From assembly GCA_964444625.1 (NCBI GenBank), contig CAYUHZ010000018.1:1-16186 (forward strand): a stretch of 16,186 nucleotides of DNA, written 5' to 3'. The stretch is from CAYUHZ01 sp964444625. Lineage in GTDB: Bacteria > Patescibacteriota > Patescibacteriia > Patescibacteriales > GWC2-42-12. Numbering within the stretch: position 1 is the first letter of the stretch; every line of letters starts with the position of its first letter. The notes beneath the pieces are model-generated. The model was not told the DNA's origin and did no database searches. It saw nothing but the letters and a program-made list of their open reading frames with translations. A program made the position numbers and the translations under genes. This document shows, piece after piece, positions 1-5,630 of the stretch.

Positions 1-53
1 TTATGAGATTTAAAACAATGCAATTCATTATAAAGCAAAAAAGAGTTCTTGGC

Positions 54-80
54 AATGACCGAATCAAATGACCGAATCAA
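54..80. repeat. Tandem 13-bp repeat, two copies
   Basis: The 13-bp unit AATGACCGAATCA occurs twice back to back, at 54-66 and 67-79, and the copy continues one base further. The word GAATCAAA also appears in the stem of the adjacent terminator, so the repeat may be a partial duplication of terminator sequence. The rest of 1-91 shows no gene I can support. Confidence 0.6.
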
Positions 81-91
81 AATGGGTTACC

Positions 92-153
92 AAATAAAAA
101 ACACCCGGTTTTGATTCGTAAAATTACGATTCAAAACCGGGTGTTTTTTATTT
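92..153 (-). terminator. Long terminator hairpin downstream of the HU gene, likely bidirectional
   Basis: Two 30-base arms (92-121 and 124-153) are complementary with a single mismatch and enclose a two-base loop. The core stem is GC-rich (ACACCCGG/CCGGGTGT) and is flanked by A-runs on one side and T-runs on the other, so either strand gives a stem followed by a U tract. It begins one base past the HU stop codon, which makes it the 3' end of the rny-ymdB-HU unit. It could also stop transcription arriving from the left. Confidence 0.85.
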
Positions 154-154
154 T

Positions 155-439
155 CTAGATCTTGCCTTTCAGCGCGTCTTTTAAAGTTTTGCCGGTTTTG
201 AATTTGGCGACTTTTACTTCTGGAATTTGGATTCTTTCGGTGGGGTTCTGGGGATTTACTCCACCGCGAGCGTGCCTGTTTTTAGCCATGAAGGTTCCAA
301 AACCAGTAATAGTAACTTCGTTGCCGGATTTTAACTCTCCGATAATAATTTTTACCAAAGACTCAAGCATGTCTTCGGCTTGCTTCTTGTTGACCGTTGC
401 TTCAACGGCAATTTTTTCAATTAAGCTTGCTTTATTCAT
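155..439 (-). CDS. HU-family DNA-binding protein
   Basis: This 94-residue protein is the normal size for HU/IHF histone-like proteins, which bind and bend DNA as dimers in the nucleoid. The N-terminal helical dimerisation half is followed by the family hallmark GFGTF at 46-50. The beta-arm segment RHARGGVNPQNP at 55-66 has Asn62-Pro63 where the intercalating proline of HU sits. The C-terminal lysine-rich stretch KTGKTLKDALKGKI is also typical. It is the last gene of the minus-strand cluster after the ymdB-like gene (46-base spacer) and is followed directly by a terminator. No Shine-Dalgarno sequence precedes the ATG. HU is much more likely than IHF because CPR genomes usually carry HU-type homodimers; this last point is inference. 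Confidence 0.95.
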   Translation of the reverse strand: MNKASLIEKIAVEATVNKKQAEDMLESLVKIIIGELKSGNEVTITGFGTFMAKNRHARGGVNPQNPTERIQIPEVKVAKFKTGKTLKDALKGKI

Positions 440-485
440 AAATTTAGCTGGCGAATAGCCTGCTTATCCGGCTTGATTCGCTATA

Positions 486-1283
486 TTATTTTATATTAAT
501 TAATTTGTTAATCGGTTTAATGCCTATGGCTTTGCCGCTTTTCTGGTTGAATGAAAGTAAAACGGCGGAAAAAATCGCTTCACCTTTTTCTGGCAGGACA
601 TGCGGATATTTAATCTGAGTCAAGAAAGTTTTTAAGATATTTTCTTTGCCGATTCCGATAATGCCTTGGTTGAAGCCGCACATGCCGACATCGGTAATGT
701 AGGCAGTTTTTTCAGCGGTAAGCTGTTGATCTGCGGTCATAACATGAGTATGCGTTCCAACTATCGCTCCCACTCTGCCGTCAAGATGGCGCAACAAGCC
801 GACTTTTTCCGAAGTCGCCTCACCATGTATATCAACAATTATAGCAGAGATGTTTTGCTTTGTAAAATTAGCCAAAATAGCATTAACGGCAACAAAAGGG
901 CAGTCATAATCCATCGACATAAAAACTCGACCGATTAGATTTATCAGCAAAATATTGTCTTTTCCTTGGGTTATCAGGGCATAACCTTTGCCCGGGGCAT
1001 TTTCAGGGAAATTAGCCGGACGGATAAGATCATTTCTTTTGGCGTATAGTTCTTCCGATTTTGGACCATCAAAAGAATGATCTCCGCCGGTAAAAAAATC
1101 AACCCCGGCAACCGCCATTTCATTTAAAGTCAGGTCGGTAACGCCTTTACCGTGGGCAATATTTTCCGCATTGGCGATAACGATATCAGGGCGGTATTGC
1201 TTTTTTACTTGTGGCAATATTTGCTTAGTCGCTTCACGGCCGAGTTTACCGCAGATATCGCCAATGAAAAGGATTTTAAGCAT
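486..1283 (-). CDS. YmdB-family metallophosphoesterase
   Basis: This 265-residue protein belongs to the YmdB/DR1281 family (TIGR00282), metal-dependent phosphodiesterases reported to act on 2',3'-cyclic nucleotides and to affect RNase Y-linked regulation in Bacillus. Visible metal-site motifs are GDICG (Asp9), NAENIAHG (Glu40, Asn41), GGDHSFD (Asp68-His69), DIHGEATSEK (His153), GTHTHV (His178, His180) and TDVGMCG. Length matches the family. The frame stays open 12 codons further upstream, but MLKILFIGD is the conserved family N-terminus and the longer start would overlap rny, so the start is placed at 1283. It lies 19 bases after rny, the order also known from Firmicutes, suggesting cotranscription. 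Position 68 is Asp where the family usually has Asn (GNH). Confidence 0.93.
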   Translation of the reverse strand: MLKILFIGDICGKLGREATKQILPQVKKQYRPDIVIANAENIAHGKGVTDLTLNEMAVAGVDFFTGGDHSFDGPKSEELYAKRNDLIRPANFPENAPGKGYALITQGKDNILLINLIGRVFMSMDYDCPFVAVNAILANFTKQNISAIIVDIHGEATSEKVGLLRHLDGRVGAIVGTHTHVMTADQQLTAEKTAYITDVGMCGFNQGIIGIGKENILKTFLTQIKYPHVLPEKGEAIFSAVLLSFNQKSGKAIGIKPINKLINIK

Positions 1284-1302
1284 AAATTGAAAATTGAAAA
1301 AT

Positions 1303-2820
1303 TTAGCGTGCGTATTCAATCACCCGCATTTCTCTGATCACGTTTACTTTGATTTCTCCGGGATATTTAAGTCCTTGTTCGATTTTTTTCGCTATCTCGC
1401 AGGCCAAATTGCGCGCAGCCAGGTCGTCAATTTCATCTGGCGTGACAAAAACGCGAATTTCTCTGCCGGCTTGAATGGCGTAAGACTTGTCAACGCCGGC
1501 AAAAGACACGGCAATTTTTTCCAGTTCTTCCAATCTCTGGATATATTGTTCGAAGGTATCATGTCTGGCTCCCGGCCTAGCGGCTGAAATAGCGTCGGCC
1601 ACCTTGATAATGACCGAAACTAAACTTTTTGGATGATCGTCATGGTGAGTTTCAATCGGAGCAATAATTTCATCCGGCAGGTTGAATTTTTTGGCGATAT
1701 TACCGCCGATTTCCGGATGAGTGCCCTGCACTTCGTGGTCAACTGCTTTGCCGATATCATGGAGTAAGCCGCTTTTTTTACATAAAGTGACATCCATATT
1801 CAGTTCTTCGGCTAGTAAGGCGGATAAGTGAGCCACTTCTATCGAATGGACCAGCGCGCTCTGACCATAGCTGGTGCGATATTTTAAACGACCGATGATT
1901 TGTATCAATTTCGGGTCAAAGCCTGTTATGCCAAGTTCATACATTGCTTCTTCCCCCGCCTTCTTGATGTCGATTGCCAAATCTTTTTTGGCTTGTTCAA
2001 TTGCGTCTTCAATTTTGGTCGGATGGATGCGCCCATCTTTAATTAAATAATCCAAAGCCTTTTTGGCTATATGACGCCTGATTGAGGAGAAACCAGAAAC
2101 GGTGATAGCATTGGGAGTGTCATCTACGATAATTTCAGTACCAGTGAGTTGCTCGATGACCTTGATGTTTCTGCCTTCTCGTCCGATAATCCGACCCTTC
2201 ATTTCATCGCTTGGCAAATCAACTGTAGTGGTGGTAATTTCGGCAGTAAAGGTTGAAGCCAATCTTTGGGTGGCTCCGACTATCAGCTCTCTAGCTTTGT
2301 CGTCCAGCACGTCGCTTGATTCCTTCTCCAATTTTTGAATACGCGAAAAAAGATCGTCTTTAATTCCGCTTTCCACGTTTTTGTACAGCACTTCTCTCGC
2401 TTCATCTTTTGACATGGCTGCGATTTTTTCCAATTTAAACAATTGCTCTTCTTTGATTTGTTTGATTTTTTCTTTAACTTCCTCAACCTTGTTCACCTTG
2501 TCGTATAATTGTTGTTGTTTGTCCTGCAGTTCAAGCAGTTTTTGCGAGAACAAAGTCTCTCTTTTTTCCAGCCGATTTTGCAGGTTGTTTATTTCTTGCC
2601 TTCTTTTTTCCTCCTCATGCTTTGACTCCTCAATGATTTTTAAAGCCTTGTCTTGAGCTTCCAGCAGCATCTCTTTTTGCTTAGTCTTGGTTTCGACCAA
2701 GAGCTTGGAAGCTTTTGATTCGGCGCTGCTTATTTCAGTTAAGGCTTGTTTTTTGCGAAACCAATAACCAATAAAAAAACCGCCTACAGCGCCAATTGCC
2801 AGGTAAATAATTAAATCCAT
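1303..2820 (-). CDS. rny: Ribonuclease Y
   Basis: RNase Y is the membrane-anchored endoribonuclease that initiates mRNA decay in many bacteria lacking RNase E. The 505-residue protein has the full architecture: an N-terminal transmembrane helix (about 3-21) followed by a basic RKK stop, a long charged coiled coil (about 30-180), a KH RNA-binding domain (about 195-260) with the GxxG loop in IIGREGRNIK at 211-220, and an HD domain with the His-Asp pair at 354-355 in LLHDIGKA. The C-terminal VNVIREMRVIEYAR end is typical. It is slightly shorter than the usual ~520 residues, with no missing domain. It heads a minus-strand cluster with the ymdB-like and HU genes. No Shine-Dalgarno sequence is seen; a candidate promoter lies 56 bases upstream. 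Confidence 0.97.
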   Translation of the reverse strand: MDLIIYLAIGAVGGFFIGYWFRKKQALTEISSAESKASKLLVETKTKQKEMLLEAQDKALKIIEESKHEEEKRRQEINNLQNRLEKRETLFSQKLLELQDKQQQLYDKVNKVEEVKEKIKQIKEEQLFKLEKIAAMSKDEAREVLYKNVESGIKDDLFSRIQKLEKESSDVLDDKARELIVGATQRLASTFTAEITTTTVDLPSDEMKGRIIGREGRNIKVIEQLTGTEIIVDDTPNAITVSGFSSIRRHIAKKALDYLIKDGRIHPTKIEDAIEQAKKDLAIDIKKAGEEAMYELGITGFDPKLIQIIGRLKYRTSYGQSALVHSIEVAHLSALLAEELNMDVTLCKKSGLLHDIGKAVDHEVQGTHPEIGGNIAKKFNLPDEIIAPIETHHDDHPKSLVSVIIKVADAISAARPGARHDTFEQYIQRLEELEKIAVSFAGVDKSYAIQAGREIRVFVTPDEIDDLAARNLACEIAKKIEQGLKYPGEIKVNVIREMRVIEYAR

Positions 2821-2875
2821 AAACGTAAGATCTGTTGTTGGAGGTTGTAGTTTACGGTAATAAATTAGTAATAAA

Positions 2876-2904
2876 TTTATAATAAATGCTAAAAATCGTT
2901 TAAA
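2876..2904 (-). promoter_or_regulatory. Candidate promoter of rny
   Basis: On the minus strand TTTAAA (2904-2899, four of six matches to the -35 consensus) is followed after exactly 17 bases by TATAAA (2881-2876, five of six matches to -10). Transcription would start near 2869, giving a leader of about 50 bases. The region is very AT-rich, so chance matches are likely. Confidence 0.35.
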
Positions 2905-3210
2905 CTAAAGCTAAACCTGTTTTTTGTTCGTTTGCACTCAAAATAAATTTTTGACTTGCTAATTTATTTAAGTCCATTGCAATTAAGGGAAAATATTATT
3001 TTCGACCGTTATACTTACCGACAACAGAATTATTTAAATTAAACATTAATTACAGGAAATATCATAACATTTAGTTTTATTTTTGGCAATAGTATGTATC
3101 AGCGCGCATTGAGCCATAAATAATATTACTTTACTCCAATCGGTTGGGACATATAAAATATTACCGTAGCTATTAATAAATAACTATGGCAACTATATGA
3201 CCAATATGAC
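2905..3210. other. AT-rich spacer without a recognisable gene
   Basis: Between the putative rny promoter and the insertion element I see no open frame with family similarity, no tRNA-like fold and no strong hairpin. Reading the minus strand from the insertion point does not continue the neighbouring transposase: all three frames meet stops within tens of bases. It may be decayed remains of the same mobile element. Confidence 0.5.
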
Positions 3211-3213
3211 TAA

Positions 3214-3749
3214 GAGCCTGTCTAAGCTGAATGGACAATGACCGCAATAATCATTCCCAGCGTGTCCACTATGATGTGCCGCTTTCTGCCTTTTACCTTC
3301 TTGCCAGCGTCATAGCCACGAAGCCCCTTTTTTAGCGGTTTTTACCGATTGAGAATCAATAATACCGGCGGTTGGCTGCTTCTTTTTTCCGGCTTTCAAT
3401 CTGACTTTATCGCGTAGCTTGTCATGCATTGTTTTCCATGTGCCGTCTTTCTTCCAAGTCGTGAAATAGCAATATACAATTCGCCAATCCGGGAAATCAT
3501 TAGGCAATAGCCGCCAAGTGCAGCCGCTTTTCAGCAGATAGAAAATCGCATCAATGATTTCCCGCGCGTCAACTGATCGCGGACGTCCGCCTGGTTTTGA
3601 TTTCGGTATCAAAGGAGCAATGATATGCCATTGCTCATCAGTCAAATCCGTCTCGTATTTTCTTCTTTTTTTATTTTGGTTTTGCATGAGGATATAAGTT
3701 AATTCTTATATTCTCATTTTACACCAAAATGAGCTTTTTAGACAGGCTC
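3214..3749 (-). mobile_element. Internally deleted IS5-family-like insertion element (536 bp)
   Basis: The element is bounded by perfect 12-bp terminal inverted repeats, GAGCCTGTCTAA at 3214-3225 and its complement at 3738-3749. Both sides carry the trinucleotide TAA (3211-3213 and 3750-3752), consistent with a 3-bp target duplication of the TNA type known for some IS5-family groups. Inside is only the first part of a transposase. The reading frame of its second part runs into the terminal repeat immediately after VHSA, so several hundred bases encoding the C-terminal catalytic half appear deleted. The element probably cannot move by itself but could be mobilised in trans. The IS5 assignment rests on the transposase N-terminus and the end sequence, not on a database match. 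Confidence 0.82.
3222..3687 (-). pseudogene. Truncated, frame-disrupted IS5-family transposase
   Basis: The first frame (3687 to 3310) encodes 125 residues typical of the IS5-family N-terminal helix-turn-helix domain (DUF4096-like): LTDEQWHIIAPLIPK, GGRPRSVDAREIIDAIFYLL, GCTWRLLP, then IIDSQSVKT with the first catalytic Asp. It stops at a TGA shortly after a run of six A and four G (3333-3324). Shifting by one base forward restores the family sequence GLRGYDAGKKVKGRKRHIIV, followed by DTLGMIIAVIVHSA, which includes the second Asp. That frame then ends in the terminal repeat at 3222. The third catalytic residue (Glu) and the C-terminal half are absent. The offset could be a mutation or a slippage site of the kind some IS elements use; with the C-terminus gone the product is very unlikely to be active. 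Confidence 0.85.
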
Positions 3750-4318
3750 TAAGGCAGTTTGGCGATTTGGTTGAGCGAATATTTTCGATTAGCTGGAATC
3801 AGCTCGCTGTCTTTATCGGGAAAAAGTTTTTCAATCTTTTTCTCTTTAACTCTGATTTTAACGGCGATGTTCTGAGTGACGAGACTGCGATTTAATTTGA
3901 CTAAATAATGCTTAATACAGAGCTGAATTACACAATCAGCATAGCGCTTTTTTGCTGCTCGAATCGATTCGCCCTTGCCATCAGTTGTTAAGTTTTTCAA
4001 CGAATAATTGATCGATTTCAGAGTGTGAAAATAGTCATTGAAAACTTTTATGCTTTCGCTGTCGCCGAATTCAAAATGATGCAAATCATGACTTTCATAA
4101 TCCGCACCCCAGAGCAACACCTTGCCGCGTTTCACTTTTTGCCGTTTTCTGGATTTGGGAATTTTACCGATAATCGCTAAACAGCCATCGAGATCGATTG
4201 ATTCTTTGGCGGGAGCGTATTTGCCGTCAACAACCAGATTGCCCGAATATTTCAGTTGATCAAAAACTTTCTTGGTCAGATCGAGATTATCCGGCAAATT
4301 GCCGATTTTAGAATTCAC
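3749..4318 (-). pseudogene. Remnant of a DDE-type transposase (MULE/IS256-like core)
   Basis: The 189-residue frame, opening at a GTG, contains a transposase catalytic core: NLVVDGKYAP (Asp31, first acidic residue), KVLLWGADYESHDLHHFEF, then NLTTDGKGESI (Asp113, second acidic residue) and IQLCIKHYLVKLNRSL with the Cys-x-x-His pattern that follows the second Asp in MULE/IS256-type enzymes. The expected third acidic residue region is missing because the frame ends at KLP, right where the IS5-like element is inserted. The N-terminal DNA-binding part is also missing; stops occur in frame about 30 bases before the GTG. The TAG stop uses two bases of the target duplication and one of the insertion, but the rebuilt pre-insertion sequence also reads TAG, so the gene may have been broken before. 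The exact family is uncertain. Confidence 0.7.
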
Positions 4319-4379
4319 AATAATTAAAAAGCGACCAAACGACTACGCTACCTAATTTGTATAAAGTTAGTCATAGGAA

Positions 4380-4432
4380 TGGAACAAATTTAATTATTAG
4401 CGCCACTAATAATTAATAGCTTATTTGTTCCA
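4380..4432. repeat. Bulged 53-nt inverted repeat behind the transposase remnant
   Basis: The left arm (4380-4400) reads TGGAACAAAT followed by TTAATTATTAG. The right arm (4406-4432) is its perfect complement except for six extra bases (AAGCTA in the complement) between the two blocks, and the loop is CGCCA. This gives 21 base pairs with a 6-nt bulge. It lies about 60 bases upstream of the transposase remnant, so it could be part of a mobile-element end, or a transcription stop. Confidence 0.75.
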
Positions 4433-4503
4433 TTTTCTTTATATAACAATAGAGGTCGGGTTTTTATTTTGGGGAAAGTATGATAAAATTTTAATGATAG
4501 GGC

Positions 4504-4568
4504 TTACGCGTTTGGCGCTATTTTTATAACTTATTTCAGAAATTACTTCGCATAATGCCAAACGGTAA
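4504..4568. repeat. Inverted repeat in the UMP-kinase leader
   Basis: TTACGCGTTTGGC (4504-4516) and GCCAAACGGTAA (4557-4568) form a 12-bp stem with one bulged G and a 40-base loop. The right arm ends 27 bases before the UMP-kinase ATG. It may be a leader structure or a pair of short element ends. A weak -10-like TATGAT/TAAAAT lies just upstream at 4479-4489. Confidence 0.45.
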
Positions 4569-4595
4569 ACCTTAAATTAAAAACCAATCAATTTT

Positions 4596-5285
4596 ATGAC
4601 CAAACAAACTTGCATTATTTCTTTGGGCGGTTCTCTTATAGCCCCGCTATCAGGTATTGACTGGAGGTTTTTAAAAAAATTTCGCGTTTTGATTTTAAGC
4701 CAAATCAAGTTAGGCAATAAGTTTTATATTATTGCCGGCGGCGGCGCCACGGCTAGAAATTATATTCAGGCCGCCAACAAAGTGGTGGAGTTAACGCGTG
4801 ATGATTTAGATTGGCTGGGCATACATTCAACCAGATTAAACGCGCATTTGTTGCGAACGGTTTTTCGCAACGAGGCTCATCCGGAAATAATCACCAACCC
4901 CACCAGAAAAATACAATCCAAAAAGAAAATTATTATTGCCAGCGGCTACCGGCCGGGTAATTCCACTGATTATGTCGCGACCTTGATCGCGGAAGGATAC
5001 GACGCTAAAAAAATCATCAACCTGTCTAATATCAATTATGTCTGCGACAAGGACCCGCGAAAATTTAAAGAGGCAAAAAAACAACCAAGGATGGATTGGC
5101 CTGCCTTCAGGAAATTGGCAGGAGACAAATGGGATCCAGGGCTCAATGCTCCTTTTGATCCGATAGCTTCCAAAAAATCTCAAGAATTAAAGCTGGAAGT
5201 GGCGATTATGAACGGTAAGAAATTGAAGAATCTGGAAAATTATCTGGCGGGAAAAAAATTTATCGGTACGGTAATCAAGGATTAA
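4596..5285 (+). CDS. pyrH: UMP kinase, archaeal-type (amino-acid kinase fold)
   Basis: This enzyme phosphorylates UMP to UDP with ATP, the step that feeds UTP and CTP synthesis. The 229-residue sequence has the amino-acid-kinase-fold signatures SLGGS (9-13) and IIAGGGATAR (45-54), the nucleotide-site segment GYRPGNSTDYVA (117-128), NINYVCDKDPR (145-155) and the C-terminal DPIASKKSQ. The motif DDLDWLGIHSTRLNA (69-83), the THPGHTTD-like GYRPGNSTD segment and the short length resemble the archaeal UMP kinases more than the ~240-residue bacterial PyrH with its KLSGE start. No Shine-Dalgarno sequence precedes the ATG. It stands alone, after the mobile-element patch and 345 bases before the large surface protein. 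A related amino-acid kinase with another substrate is a less likely alternative. Confidence 0.85.
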   Translation: MTKQTCIISLGGSLIAPLSGIDWRFLKKFRVLILSQIKLGNKFYIIAGGGATARNYIQAANKVVELTRDDLDWLGIHSTRLNAHLLRTVFRNEAHPEIITNPTRKIQSKKKIIIASGYRPGNSTDYVATLIAEGYDAKKIINLSNINYVCDKDPRKFKEAKKQPRMDWPAFRKLAGDKWDPGLNAPFDPIASKKSQELKLEVAIMNGKKLKNLENYLAGKKFIGTVIKD

Positions 5286-5630
5286 TTCTTTATCTCAAAA
5301 ATTTTTTTGGCTGACAAACGCCCTCGACATAAGCCATATTTTGCCCAGCGGATTGCGAGATTGTTAAAAAGCCTTATCAAGCCGGCATGTTAAGGAATTT
5401 CAAATAAAGCATGGTTGGAGAAATTGGTCATTGGTTCCGAATGGGGGATGCGGGAGAAATAATCAAAGATCATGAAAGCTTGGAAATGCGATTTAACAAT
5501 CAAGACAGCGGATTGTTCAATTGTTGGTAATATTTTTAATAGTTTAAAGCTTTTAGTTAAGATTCAAATAAAAACGTTTTTTGATTGAATGTTTTTCAAT
5601 CAAAACAATATTTGTATTATTTGGTTTTTT
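5286..5630. other. Spacer with a 39-codon frame and a hairpin
   Basis: No recognised gene. A small frame at 5411-5530 encodes 39 residues (starting MVGEIGHWFRMGD). The same frame is also open for about 20 codons before the TAA at 5404-5406, so it could be debris of a decayed gene, but I recognise no family. A perfect 11-bp stem, TTTTGATTGAA/TTCAATCAAAA with a 5-base loop, spans 5579-5605. It ends 25 bases before the surface-protein start and lacks a clear T tract. Confidence 0.4.

Noticed and set aside
1284..1319. Upstream extension of the ymdB-like gene by 12 codons
   Set aside because: It would overlap rny and precede the conserved MLKILFIGD start; the added residues come from the AT-rich repeat word.
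5411..5530. 39-codon open frame in the spacer before the surface protein
   Set aside because: No family resemblance, no Shine-Dalgarno sequence or promoter that points to it, and a stop two codons before its ATG. Kept only as part of the spacer description.
5589..5630. Upstream extension of the surface protein by 14 codons
   Set aside because: The extra residues precede a normal signal peptide that begins at MTKRR, and the segment overlaps a hairpin; the shorter start is more credible.
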